A stretch of 64,000 bases of DNA. Origin: Macrostomum hystrix. Lineage: Eukaryota; Platyhelminthes; Macrostomidae. The notes beneath the pieces are model-generated. The model saw only the letters and a program-made list of their open reading frames with translations. It did not search any database and was not told the origin of the DNA. A program made the translations under genes and the position numbers. The stretch is from assembly GCA_950097015.1 (NCBI GenBank), contig CATNEN010000001.1:9605001-9669000 (forward strand), read 5' to 3'. Positions 46,179 to 56,874 of this stretch are shown one piece after another; position 1 is the first letter of the stretch; each line of letters opens with the position of its first letter.

Positions 46179-47396
46179 CTACTCACCGGTGTTTCTACTG
46201 TTGGCACCGGCTTGCATCATCATTCGCTCCAGTCGGTGCTTCCTGCTTTTGGACTCGCCGTCGGCGTTGGCGTCCTCGCCAGCTTCTCGGGATCCCTTTG
46301 TTAGCGAGTCGAACAGGAATAGCAGGAGGGAAATGCCTGCGGGTTTGTCCGGGTCGGGGAAATGGGATTATTGGTTTTATCTGGTCATTTTAAGTTCGTT
46401 GGCATCGGTTTTCATAATGTCAACACATTAGGGGTCACATAAGTATAATATAACATAGGGGGGTCTGGCAGATAACTCAAACAGGGGGTCAAATGACACT
46501 AATGTGAAGACAGGAGTCAAATGAATATGAAGTCAAATGACACTAATGAAAGAGTGGGAGTCAAATGACACTAATGAAAGAGTGGGGGTCAAATGACACT
46601 AATGAAAGAGTGGGGGTCAAATGACACTAATGAAAGAGTGGGGGTCAAATGACACTAAATGTGAAGAGAGGGGGTCAAATGACACTAATGTGAAGAGAGG
46701 GGGTCAAATGACACTAATATAAAGAGTGGGGGGTCAAATGACACTAATGAAAGAGAGGGGGTCAAATGACACTAAAATATTAAGACAGGGGGGTCAAATG
46801 ACACTAAAATATTAAGACAGGGGTGTCAAATGAAACTAAAATATTAAGACAGGGGGGTCAAATGACACTAAAATATTAAGACAGGGGGGTCAAATGATAC
46901 TAAAATATTAAGACAGGGGGGTCAAATGACACTAAAATATTAAGACAGGGGGGTCAAATGACACTAAAATATTAAGACAGGGGGGTCAAATGATACTAAG
47001 ACATCAAGACAGGGGGTTCAGCAATAGTCCACAAAGAAACTCACCAGCAATGAAACAGGGCGATATAACACCGAAAGTCCACTGGCTGCTACCCCAGACG
47101 TAGATCTCGCTGAGAAAATGGCCAACAGTTAACAAGAAAGTGGTGATTGTGAGCAGGCGCAGGCACGACTCGTCCGGATTAGCACAGAAGACCAGACGAA
47201 CCAGTCCGCAGAATGTGGTCCACAATGCGAATTGTCTGGATGCCAATCTAGTTACAGCTTGCGGATCGCCTGTATAGACATTTCTAGCCAGCAGGTCGGG
47301 GTTCCAAATGGCCTGGACACCGTTAATCACTGAGATTAGACCAATGGCTCCGATCCAGCCGCGTAGATAGTCGGAGAAGTTTAATAATTTTAGCAT
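46179..47396 (-). CDS. ERG28: Erg28-like endoplasmic reticulum membrane protein (two exons)
   Basis: Exon 1 is 47396-47045 (ATTGCTG|GTGAGT, phase 1) and exon 2 is 46336-46179 (CCCGCAG|GC), giving 169 residues. The family pattern is clear: LRGWIGAIGLISVINGVQAI, ARNVYTG, ASRQFALWTTFCGLVRL, CLRLLTITTFLLTVGHFLSE and a C-terminal hydrophobic segment GISLLLFLFDSL; four membrane segments as in yeast Erg28 and human C14orf1. In yeast it scaffolds C-4 demethylation enzymes of sterol synthesis. The animal protein is ~140 residues; here the extra length is a charged tail. The stop codon at 46181-46179 lies inside GGTGAGTAG, which could also be a splice donor, so a third exon is possible. The intron holds a minisatellite. 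Confidence 0.88.
46480..47020. repeat. Minisatellite, ~28 and ~32-bp units
   Basis: Two related forms around GGGGGTCAAATGACACTAA: first with TGAAAGAGT, later with AATATTAAGACAG. Lies in the ERG28-like intron, and the last unit ends only ~25 bp from the exon 1 donor. Confidence 0.93.
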
Positions 47397-47479
47397 TACT
47401 GAAATTCTGAAATATTTTTAATTTGCAGCAAATTTGCACATCTAAATAATTTTTCTAGATAAAAAATTCAACTTCCTAG

Positions 47480-47950
47480 AATTTTCCCTAAATCCCTTCT
47501 TTCCACAAGATTTCCCGATATTTTCCTTAAAAATCGTTTTCCTGACATAACTTCCCCATTGCCGACTCTTTCCAGGAAACTTGGCCTTTCACAACATTTT
47601 CCAGGAAACTTCGCCCTTCCTAACATTTTCCAAGAAACTTTGCTTTTCCCAACATTTTCAAGGAAAATTTCCATTCCACAAAATTCTGCACGAAACTTCC
47701 CCATAGCCGACATTTTCCAGGAAAGTTATTATTTCCCGATATTTTCCTTAAAAATCGTTTTCTTGACATTCTTGACTTGACATCTTCCACAATGCCGCCT
47801 TTTTCCAGGAAACTTTCTCTTTGCCGACATTTTCCATGAAACTTCGCCTTCCAAACACTTTCCAGGAAATTTCGCATTTCCTCAGAAACTTTCCGTTCGT
47901 GAAATTTTCCACAAAACTTATTTTTTCCCCTACATATTCGCCCTATGTCC
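47480..47950. repeat. Degenerate tandem repeat, ~30 bp
   Basis: Diverged copies of ATTTTCCAGGAAACTTCGCC-type sequence, with TTTCCCxACATTTTCC spacers, directly upstream of the ERG28-like start. Open frames on both strands are by-products. Confidence 0.8.
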
Positions 47951-48527
47951 CATTTCTCTACATTTTTTCTAAACATTCAAAAACAAAACATTTGTTAGCA
48001 AAACACCACTTTAAATTTCTTCAAGTCAAATGTAGATAAAGAAAATAACAAGCCAAATGGCAATGCGAACAATTTTCGCAAACAATCTGTCACCTTACTA
48101 AAATATTGCAGCGTAAGACAAGAATGTGCATAATGAGTATATTTAATTATTTATTTGATCGACTTGTTTTAACTAGCACTTTTCATTAAAATCTATGAAT
48201 ATTCGTTGGTTTCTACTATGTCAGTAGGTTAATAAGCACACGACTATCATAAAAAGGAAGTATAGTCAGCAGACGACTAATTTGAATGACTGTAGCCAGT
48301 TAAGATAAATTTGGATTTAAAACAATTTAAAAACAACGATTGTCTTAATCAATTGATGAGAAGCCACTCTTACTAACCAACGTTTTACTCGCCAAATTAT
48401 TCAACTTAGCATTTTTAGAGTCTAACGCATTAGGATTATTAACAGGTTTGCATAACATAACATATATTCCTACATTAGTATGATTTTGAAAATACGATCT
48501 TTCATAGAGGAGTTTAAACTGGCGCCA
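47951..48527. other. AT-rich intergenic DNA
   Basis: Contains the 3' flank of the minus-strand Fis1 gene. No other feature. Confidence 0.5.
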
Positions 48528-48980
48528 TCAACTCCTGGCCAATCGGGCGATGCCAAATGCAACACCAACACTCAGGGCTGCTGCCCCGCCAATCAGAGCC
48601 AGGCCCAGCAGGCCTTCTCTGCGCCGTTCGGCTTCTATGTCAACGCGAAGTCGTTGAGCTTGCACATTAGAGGGTTCAACTTTAAGAATGCCGTCAATGT
48701 AAGTTAGTGCGTCGTCATAATCTTTTAGTCTGGCTTTGGCTATAGACAGATAATATAGGCAGTCCCGTCTAGCCACCTCGTCTGATGTCTGCCTGTACAA
48801 TGTCTCCAAGAGTTGACAGGCCTGACGAAGGCAGCGATCGTCGCGAGTTCGAGTCAGTGCAGCCGCGTAGGCTAACTGGGTTGGAGTAGATACTGAATGA
48901 CCACTGCGAAATTCGCGTTCAAATAGATCGCGACTGCGTTTGAGTTCCTCTGGTGAAATTTTGTCTTGAAGAGCATTCAT
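48528..48980 (-). CDS. FIS1: Mitochondrial fission 1 protein homologue
   Basis: A single coding exon of 150 residues, matching the 152-residue human protein along its whole length. TPR-like array: STPTQLAYAAALTRTRDD, ACQLLETLYRQ, RRDCLYYLSIAKARLKDYDD and ALTYIDGILKVEPSNVQAQR. A C-terminal tail anchor follows (GLLGLALIGGAAALSVGVAF) with a short basic end (ARLARS), as expected for outer-membrane insertion. Fis1 acts at mitochondrial and peroxisomal surfaces in division and quality control. The ATG is preceded by TTGCAG|CAGCT, so a 5' UTR intron is possible. Confidence 0.92.
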   Translation of the reverse strand: MNALQDKISPEELKRSRDLFEREFRSGHSVSTPTQLAYAAALTRTRDDRCLRQACQLLETLYRQTSDEVARRDCLYYLSIAKARLKDYDDALTYIDGILKVEPSNVQAQRLRVDIEAERRREGLLGLALIGGAAALSVGVAFGIARLARS

Positions 48981-49089
48981 AGCTGCTGCAATTAAGGCAG
49001 CGATTTAAGTTAAACACCTTAATTAACTCAAGCTAGCTTTTAGTAGTATTGCAAACTATACCCAAGAACTGTACTCTCTTTTGATTACA

Positions 49090-49275
49090 GTTGGCAGCAG
49101 AGCCGCAGCTATTGCATGGCGCATCTGAAAACTGCGTATGGCTGTTTAGTCCATGGACTGGAAAGACGCCACACCCACCCTCAATTTCCCCAGCTAATGC
49201 TGGTACCCATTTAACAACTGGGTGAAATGAGCAATGCAGAGTTAATTGTTTAACACTCTAACCAGTCCTACAACC
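49090..49275 (-). mobile_element. tRNA-derived SINE, family 2, copy B
   Basis: Shares GCAGAGCCGCAGCTATTGC, GGCGCATCTGAAAACTGCGT, ATGGCTGTTTAGTCCATGG and TGGTACCCATTTAACAACT with 5752-5880, plus ~40 bp absent there (GACGCCACACCCACCCTC). The tRNA-like end is heavily decayed. Confidence 0.65.
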
Positions 49276-49935
49276 CCATAATTTATGAAGGTAACAACTT
49301 TCATAAATGATTGAGAATGCTATGAGTGAAATACTGTTTAGAATTAATTAAAACAGTTTGGTAAAAAGAACCTACAGGTGGACCTGCTTAACAGTAGAGC
49401 TATCAAGGGAGGGGGGAGAAATCCCCCCTCTGACAATTTTTTTGCTGCACCCGAACGGAACAATGCAAGCACACGAAACTCAAGAACACGGGCCAACTTT
49501 TTGTTGCGCATCTTCTGAAACAAGAAACAAGTCGCCAGCTCTTCAGACCGTCGAGATATTCAATGTTTCTGGCCGAAGGTCCGATTTTTCCCATAAGAGC
49601 TAGTGTATTTCATACACCCCTATACACGAATTTGCACTGCGCCTCAGTGCGGCCTTTCCAGACCTTCAAAATTTATCAGCATGTCACCCGAATGTGCCTG
49701 CATCATCTCCGACTTCGGCGGTCACCGACCTTTATCTAGATCTATCTCTCTTATCTATCTAGACCTTCAAGAGCTACAACAGGTGGAACTAGGCCACTAT
49801 GGACACCCTGACGCGAATTTCTCCAATTTCACTGTTCAAGCCTAACTATTAGGCGCAGCTCAACCACAGGACACCCTCGACTAGTCTGTCAACCAATCAG
49901 TCACCCCCAAAGCATTCAGCTTTTTAGTTCCTCAC
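49276..49935. other. Unassigned intergenic DNA
   Basis: Short open stretches exist on both strands, but I recognise no protein family. An inverted repeat of 12 bp (AGCTTTTTAGTT at 49918-49929, AACTAAAAAGCT at 49938-49949) sits at the edge of the Penelope-like fragment. Confidence 0.4.
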
Positions 49936-49937
49936 TA

Positions 49938-50811
49938 AACTAAAAAGCTTCCTTTTCTTGATATGGAAGTTGATTGTTCGGGCCAGCAACCTACCACTAG
50001 GGTGTTTTGCAAACCCACGTTTACTGGCTCAATGCTGAATTTCAATGCACTTTGCCCAACCCAATGGAAATCTGGTCTGGTTTGGTGTTTGCTTCACAGG
50101 GCTTATGTTGTTTGCAGTTCTTGGTCACTGTTCCATCAGTAAGTCATTTCTCTGACTAGAATCTTTAAATCGAATGGCTATCCATTTGAGTTTGTTAGCC
50201 ATATTTTTAACCAGTTTGTTTCTGAAAAAGTGTCCTGCTTGCAACATGGGAAAGGTTTGGAGAGGGACTCTTCAGTCTCACTGATGATTTTACCATTTCT
50301 TGGATCCGCTTCGATTGATTTTAAAAAGAAGTTAGAAAAGAGGTTGTTTATACTGCTCAATTGCAAAATTAGAGTTGTGATCAGGACTGAAAAGATGGCG
50401 CGCTACGCAAGCAGGGTCAAATCTAGTGTTCCTCTCCCTCTTAAGGCTGTTGTCGCCTATCAATTTCAATGCTCTGTTGATCAGGGTATTTCCTATATCG
50501 GAAAAACGAAATGGCATCTGCACAAAAGGGTGAGGGAGCACTGGCTTGCGTCTTCGGCCATTAAAGACCACCTATTTGTGTGCAAGGCGTGTTATGACTG
50601 TGAGCCTATGCAGTTGTTCAAAGTGATGGATGGATGTAACAACGATAAAAAACTAAAATTGTTGGAAGCTATGTACATTAGGAAGTACAACCCTAGTTTG
50701 AATGTTCAGCTTGTGAGTAAGGGTATGGAGCAGCAACTCAGAAATTTTTTTCTCATTGTGCACTGTGGTGAGGTGGATGCACCCTCTTCACTGATTGGTT
50801 CGTTGTTATAA
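49938..50811 (+). mobile_element. Penelope-like element, 3' part with GIY-YIG endonuclease (5'-truncated)
   Basis: One frame reads KKLPFLDMEVDCSG, FCKPTFTGSMLNFNALCPTQ, LVWCLLHRAY and TRIFKSNGYPFEFV, the conserved RT tail of Penelope-like elements, with one in-frame TAA near 50141. It continues into LPFLGSASIDFKKKLEKR, then KAVVAYQFQC and ISYIGKTKWHLHKRVREHW, the GIY-YIG endonuclease (YIG, and the catalytic Arg within KRVREH), then LEAMYIRKYNPSLN with the metal-binding Glu. The endonuclease frame is intact to 50811. A recent but dead copy. Confidence 0.85.
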
Positions 50812-51276
50812 AAGTTTACAGCATGTACATGTTTCTTCGTTCTTTCTGTTTGTTTTTGTTCACTCAATATTTTTTTGATTCAATTTAAATACATTTTCGG
50901 TTGTGTTTTTCGTTGGTTTGTTTGTCCTGAAGATCTCCGCTTTGGACGAAACATGGTGGCAGTTTAAATAGAATCAATGTTTGTTTTGACGTTTGCTTTT
51001 TTGCTACTTTTAAAGCGAGCTACATTACCACAATAATAAATAAAATTAATAAATTTTACTTTTTGTAACACTAATTTAAAAGGAAGCAGAAAATTTTTGG
51101 CACAGCTCCATGTGAATAAAATTGAAATTATTGGCACGGGACCATGGGAAAAAGCTCTGCCAATTTAAAAAGATAGTTTGAATAACTAAATTTTGTTTTT
51201 TAGGCCAACCATTTTTAGCATAAAAAATTGTAAACAGCTTAGCCATGTTTAAATAAATTGAAAACAAATATTTATA
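50812..51276. other. AT-rich intergenic DNA
   Basis: Probably includes the 3' UTR of the Penelope-like element; nothing else seen. Confidence 0.4.
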
Positions 51277-51507
51277 TGTGGCGGGTAGCACACTCTACCC
51301 CAAACAACTGGCCTCAGACATCACACCACTGTCTGGGTAGATGTGTCACCCCTGCTTGTGCAGTTGCATTGGTTTGCAATCCTCAGTGGGGTTGGGGACA
51401 TGGAGAAGTCCAGCTGGCCTTTATAAGGCTCTTTGTCTTGGGCATAGAGCCTTCACCCCTTTTTGCGAACTCAAATAAACAGCCAACCAACTCGGCAACC
51501 CGCTACA
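51277..51507 (+). mobile_element. Putative solo LTR (231 bp)
   Basis: Starts TGTGGCGGGT and ends ACCCGCTACA, short near-perfect inverted termini of TG...CA form. Inside are TTATAAGG (51420) and AATAAA (51474) in the order expected of U3-R. The flanks (TTATA and TAGGG) do not form a clear target duplication, which weakens the call. No internal retrotransposon region lies next to it. Confidence 0.45.
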
Positions 51508-51537
51508 TAGGGTGTTTATATATGAAATGCGTGCATA

Positions 51538-51618
51538 TATATATATATATATATATATGATAATATTAGAACAATTAAATACTATGTAAAGCATTTTCTA
51601 AGTTATTTAGAAGCTATG

Positions 51619-51665
<47 letters not shown>
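51538..51665. repeat. Two (AT)n microsatellites
   Basis: Dinucleotide AT runs at 51538-51557 and 51628-51663. Confidence 0.9.
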
Positions 51666-51667
<2 letters not shown>

Positions 51668-52246
51668 TGTACACTCAAGAACACAACAGATCAATAATAT
51701 CCACCAAGACTTACATAGTTAAGATGATGAGATAAGGATAGCTAGGTTATAAGTTTTTATTTAATAGCTTGGGGAATAAATTCATGTAGCTAGCTTTGGA
51801 TTAGCTGAACAAAAGTCGAAGAGAGTTTTCATTTTTTCTTAAAGCAGTGAAATTATTAATAAAATGTATGAGTGCTTCACATTATTGCATAATTTATTTA
51901 CTGACTGGTTTCTTCTTAACGACATATAAACACATAATATAAACGACAATAAAAGCAGCATAACTAGCTATGCGGTAATCCAATCTAAGCTAGATGTATA
52001 TTCATATACGAAAACGACAAGAATCACATTTATCTGTTACATTACATTACGTTACAACACATATGTAGTCCTAATGTAATTGTAACAGATTGGAAAAATA
52101 TGTGTGTAAAATCTAGAAGTAAAACAGTCACAGTTCATGGTACACGTAATGTTGTATTTTCATTTGGATGCAAATAATTAAGCCACGCAGCCTCACCGAC
52201 TGAGTGTGGGACTGACTGTCAGTGACTGTTTGGTTGGTCCGTTTTC
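51666..52246. other. AT-rich intergenic DNA
   Basis: No coding feature. Short TTACATTACATTACG runs near 52035. Confidence 0.45.
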
Positions 52247-52314
52247 GTTAAAAGCAAGGACCACTAGAAGAAGATATAGTGGTCCTTCTTCTTCTAGTGG
52301 TCCTTGGTTAAAAG
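52247..52314. mobile_element. Minute hairpin flanked by 8-bp direct repeats
   Basis: CAAGGACCACTAGAAGAAG (52255-52273) and its exact reverse complement (52288-52306) enclose a 14-bp spacer. The palindrome is bounded directly by GTTAAAAG on both sides (52247-52254 and 52307-52314). This is the layout of an inserted hairpin with a target-site duplication. Confidence 0.6.
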
Positions 52315-53005
52315 TCGCCTTTTAAATTAGTACGAAGAGTAATCTCGCAAAATACGTTTTTGCAACTACTAAATACAACAAATTAAGATAGTAAAGTAAG
52401 ATAAGTAAAAAGAAAAAAAATGTAAATGTATGAAAAAATTTATGAAAAACTTTATTGTAGCAAAAATTCAATATCAACTACACCAGAAATTGGTGATGAA
52501 GATTTTTCGGTTCTGGTGGATTTCTTACTTGCCCCACCATTTTCCTGCTGTCCAGATTTACCAATCACAACAAAATATATTATGTTCTATCTATAATCTG
52601 TGGTTTTTACCGCAGTGCTTTTCCCTCGAAGGAATCGACCGCCGAGCTTTGTTGCTTTTAGGCTAGAAAATCGTCATTAACAATTGCCATTTAACTTGAC
52701 ATTAACATGATCATTAACATTAATTTAAAAAAATCACTGGCAGCCCACCAGTTACCAGTATTGGTAATTCATATTTCAGATATATGGATAATCATTGCAG
52801 CCAATTTTTATAGCCCAATGGTTGAGCTTTGGGCAAATTCTGACAGAGGCTGGGATCTCGTTAACCATAGACAAAACCAGTTGTAACTAGCGTTCTCAGT
52901 TGAGTGTTTGTGTTTAAATCTAACGCTAGTGATTACAGGTATATATAACCGTAAGTTAGAAAAATCATGCAAAAACTTGTTAATCTTTTGAAAGCTTGAA
53001 GCACT
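52315..53005. other. Upstream region of the EF-hand gene
   Basis: AT-rich, no gene recognised. Should contain the promoter and 5' UTR of the gene starting at 53006. Confidence 0.4.
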
Positions 53006-55418
53006 ATGGACTTCAAAGAACTCAAAAAATTTGTACATGCGGAAACAGTGACAACAGACGCATCGAGTGCAGGTGTTGGAGCGCCTAAAGCTTCTGCAGT
53101 TGTCAACTTGGAATTGTTGGCCGAAAATTCTGTTTCGAGAGATTCTGCCAATGGCAGTCAGACCACTGTGTTTGACCATCTGATGTTCATTTTTAAACTC
53201 TGGTGGCGCCATTTGACCATGCGAGTTCGCGTGCCCAATGACGATATGGAAGAGCTGCAGAGGAGCTGCCAATTGGAGAAAAGGCAAATTGTGCGACTCT
53301 ATAAACAATTCCGCCTGCTTGTGGACAATCCGTCAAGAGACATACTATGTGTGGTGAGGCTCGGGAGTTTTTATGATGATTATTGGGCTGACTGCGGGAC
53401 GCCACATTTAAAAGGTTTTACGCCTACCTGTAAACAGGTACATAACTCCATACTAGCAGATTGAACATGAAGTATAATAACCATATCTAACACTCAGATG
53501 GCAGTGTCTCATAGGTAGAGAACCGTGTCTAACAGGTAGAGAACCGTGTCTAACAGTTAGAGAACCGTGTTTAACAGGTAGAGAACCGTGTCTAACAGGT
53601 AGAGAACAGTGTCTAACAGGTAGAGAACCGTGTCTAACAGGTAGAGAACCGTGTCTAACAGGTAGAGAACCGTGTCTAACAGGTAGAGAACAGTGTCTAA
53701 CAGGTAGAGAACAGTGTCTAACAGGTATACAACCGTATCTAACAGGTAGAGAACCGTGTTTAACAGGTAGAGAACCGTGTCTAACAGGTAGAGAACCGTG
53801 TCTAACAGGTAGAGAACCGTATCTAACAGGTATACAACCGTATCTAACAGGTATACAACCGTATCTAACAGGTATACAACCGTATCTAACAGGTATACAA
53901 CCGTATCTAACAGGTATACAACCGTATCTAACAGGTATACAACCGTATCTAACAGGTATACAACCGTATCTAACAGGTATACAACCGTATCTAACTGGTA
54001 GACAATCATGTCGAACAGGCAGATAATTGTATCTAACAGTTGATAGTTAATTACAATTTTAACAGGAGGATTTGCAAACCCACAGCTCGTTGCTAGCAGG
54101 CAACCCATTAAAGAAGTACATCTACCGGATGCTATTCTGTAACCGGGAGCAGCTAACCTTTGTTGAATTCGTCAAGAATCTGTCGCTGACACTTTCGAAT
54201 TGCATCGGCTGTCCTCATTTGCACATGGTGAAGTCTATGGCAGAGACTGCCTATTATATGGGCGCCACAAGTCCCAAGGATGTGATCCAGGTGCAGAAGC
54301 TGCTGACCCTATTTAATTGCTTCGATCTGAAAAAAATTGGTAAATTTCTCTTAGCGGATGTCTTAATTTACTTTAATCGTCCAGAATTTTCAAGCATATC
54401 CAGAATCTTGATTCTAAATGCTCACAAATGTACATCTACGAATATGCACATCTACGCATATGTACATCTACGCATATGTACATCTACGCATATGTACATC
54501 TACGCATATGTTACATCTACGCATATGTACATCTACGCATATGTACATTTACGCATATGTACATTTACGCATATGTACATTTACGCATATGTACATTTTC
54601 ACATACGCACATTTACGCATATGTACATTTTCAACATACCCTTGAACATATCCTTGAACAATAGCTGCGTCTGTGCCACAGGCTGCACATACATCTGGCC
54701 CAAGAGTGCATCTAAGAATAAAGTGCAGGGATAAGTGGCCACAGCGGTAAACGTGTTTGCGTCTCGGACCAAGGTCCCTGAGCTCGATTCCGCGGCGTGG
54801 CCACTTTTAGTTGGGGCGCAGCCGCGGAGAGAAGGCTTGAAGGCTTGTCGTGCAATTCACGCCCTTGAGGGCCAACCTGCTAGGCAGAGTGAGAGTGTAC
54901 AGTGCCTGACGATGAGAAAGTCAGGGCAGATGTACACACCTGTGTGAGCGAGTCAGTGAAATGGGCAGCATTGCCTCCTCTCTGGCTGCGGGTCTAGTGT
55001 CACCAAATGCTGTGCCAGTGCCCGCAGCTCTCCAGGCTCGTTGCGGAGACTTAAAAAAAGCAAAAATGTAACAAAACACTCAGGAGTCCTGGACACCAAC
55101 AGTCTGGGCCAGCTGCTCTACGATCTTCTGCGCTGCGACTCGGATTTCAGTGTCAGCAGTCTGGTGCCACCGTCGATGATGAGCCGCATGGTCAATACGG
55201 CCATTGTCAGCGTACACGAACGCTACCCCGGCATCTGCGCCGTCATCTGCGGCCCGGCTAAGGACCGCCAATCCAGCACTTCCGGCCCGTCGTTTTCCAG
55301 TCCTTCGGAGTGGCGCAGATGCAGCCACGAGGGACACAAAATGGTGCTGACTAGAGAGATCTTCGTGCGCGACCAAGAGAACCTGCATCTGGATCAGCTG
55401 CTGGCGATGCGCATTTGA
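53006..55418 (+). CDS. Calcineurin-B-like EF-hand protein (three exons)
   Basis: Exons 53006-53353 (GTGTG|GTGAGG, phase 0), 54066-54339 (AAATTG|GTAAAT, phase 1) and 55084-55418 (CTCAG|GAG) give 318 residues. The core follows the calcineurin-B/CHP/CIB layout: IVRLYKQFRLLVDNPSRD with a degenerate first loop, NPLKKYIYRMLF, LTFVEFVKNLSL, LLTLFNCFDLKKIGVLDTNS and LGQLLYDLL. The loop side chains expected for calcium are largely missing, so binding may be weak or lost. The N-terminal ~85 residues include HLTMRVRVPNDDMEELQRSC and an Ala/Ser-rich start. Exact subfamily and partner unknown. Both introns hold minisatellites, and intron 2 also a SINE. Confidence 0.7.
53490..54050. repeat. Minisatellite, 21-bp unit
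   Basis: About 27 copies around TCTAACAGGTAGAGAACCGT; the second half is the homogeneous TATACAACCGTATC variant. In intron 1 of the EF-hand gene. Confidence 0.94.
54425..54640. repeat. Minisatellite, 16-bp unit
   Basis: About 13 copies of ACATCTACGCATATGT and close variants; the unit contains the palindromic GCATATGT/ACATATGC. In intron 2 of the EF-hand gene. Confidence 0.93.
54732..55037 (+). mobile_element. tRNA-derived SINE, family 1, copy D
   Basis: Head GTGGCCACAGCGGTAAACG, B-box GAGCTCGATTCC, body with TTGGGGCGCAGCCGCGGAGA and CCTGACGATGAGAAAGTCAG, end near CCGCAGCTCTCCAGG. It stops about 45 bp before the acceptor of exon 3. Confidence 0.85.
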
Positions 55419-55570
55419 TACTACTCAAGCCAGGCTCATGAGTAGTATACATTGGAAATGACTAGAATAATATAGTGCATCTATAAATGCGTAGTTAAAA
55501 TTCTGAGTAATGAAAAAACTAACCGCACTTTTGATTTAATGATTCGATTGAGAACCAAAACAGCCGTTTC

Positions 55571-55865
<295 letters not shown>

Positions 55866-56071
55866 ATAAAAAAGGGTCAAATAATTGCATTTAATTAAAC
55901 ATTCAGGACATATTTAGTGCTTCTCAGATCCTCATTTGTCCAGCATAGAACACAGAGCCGTGAAGCAGTTCTCAATGATCTGCTTGCTTTCCCATTGCAA
56001 TCCTCAACCGTGGGTAACGTGATATGCGTGCCGCGCCGAGCACTTGAGAGATGGTGTCGCAACAGACCCAT
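55866..56071. other. Flank of a coding-like fragment
   Basis: The minus strand carries a short continuation in another frame (WESKQIIENCFTALCSMLDK, 55940-55999), suggesting it belongs with the fragment at 56072-56350. Confidence 0.35.
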
Positions 56072-56350
56072 CTAACCTGCCCCTCCTCTTGTTCCATTTT
56101 GCTCCTCTTCCAACCATTGAATTTCTGTAAGTGGGGTTGGTTCGAGAGTCAGGGAAGTTACAGCAATGGTTAGATTCCTGTCTCCATAGGTGTCAATCAT
56201 TGCATGCAGGTCCCATCCAGCTTGAGCTTGTTCATTGATTTTTCTCTTATCTTGAATTCCTGTCTAGTGGAGAAATTGCGGAACGGAGTCGATAATGTGC
56301 TCCGGGTTGGTTCCCCTATAATAAAGTGAAACTAAATTCTCTTTAACCAT
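56072..56350 (-). pseudogene. Unrecognised protein-coding fragment with an internal stop
   Basis: From ATG at 56350 the minus strand reads MVKENLVSLYYRGTNPEHII, a TAG at 56264-56266, then GWDLHAMIDTYGDRNLTIAV and PLTEIQWLEEEQNGTR to a stop at 56072. The residue composition is that of a real globular protein and there are no repeats. I could not place it in a family. It may be a decayed gene, two exons, or transposon-derived. Confidence 0.4.
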
Positions 56351-56868
56351 TTTTTCATCAGGCATTTTTCAAATCCGTCAGTATAGGATCAAGAGTGAGT
56401 GATGCTTGGCTTGCAGTCTAACTCAAACTTTGAGACTCTGTTGCGTAATACTGTACATTGTGCCGATAAACTGGCGCTCATTGTATCCTAGCTGTAGATA
56501 TGCATGCAAATTTTTGTGCCGTATCTGTCGTCAGATTTCTAGCATGTGACATATTTCACAGTTGTGGCAGGAATTTGATCGTACTGATGGCCTGACGCGA
56601 ATAATCCCCGGGAATTGAGATTTGTGCCAGATATTTACTCAAGCTGCAATGCAATCATGCTGACAGATGAAATATTGAGTGCAGTGCATAGATATATAAA
56701 CAGTAACAGTTATATCTGAGCATGGTTGACTGATTGTTTATAGTTGTTGTTGTGAAACTCGCGAATATTTAACTTTTATACACTGATCCACGCCTAAGTT
56801 TGGTTCTCAACATTTTCAGTACAATCGTTTTCGTCTTAGAATAGCTGAGTAAGCTTTTTGTCGATGTT
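56351..56868. other. Intergenic DNA
   Basis: No feature recognised. Confidence 0.45.
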
Positions 56869-56874
56869 TTAGTC

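Noticed and set aside
49358-49845. Possible small proteins between the SINE and the Penelope-like fragment
   Set aside because: No recognisable domain, no splice context and opposing frames of equal length.
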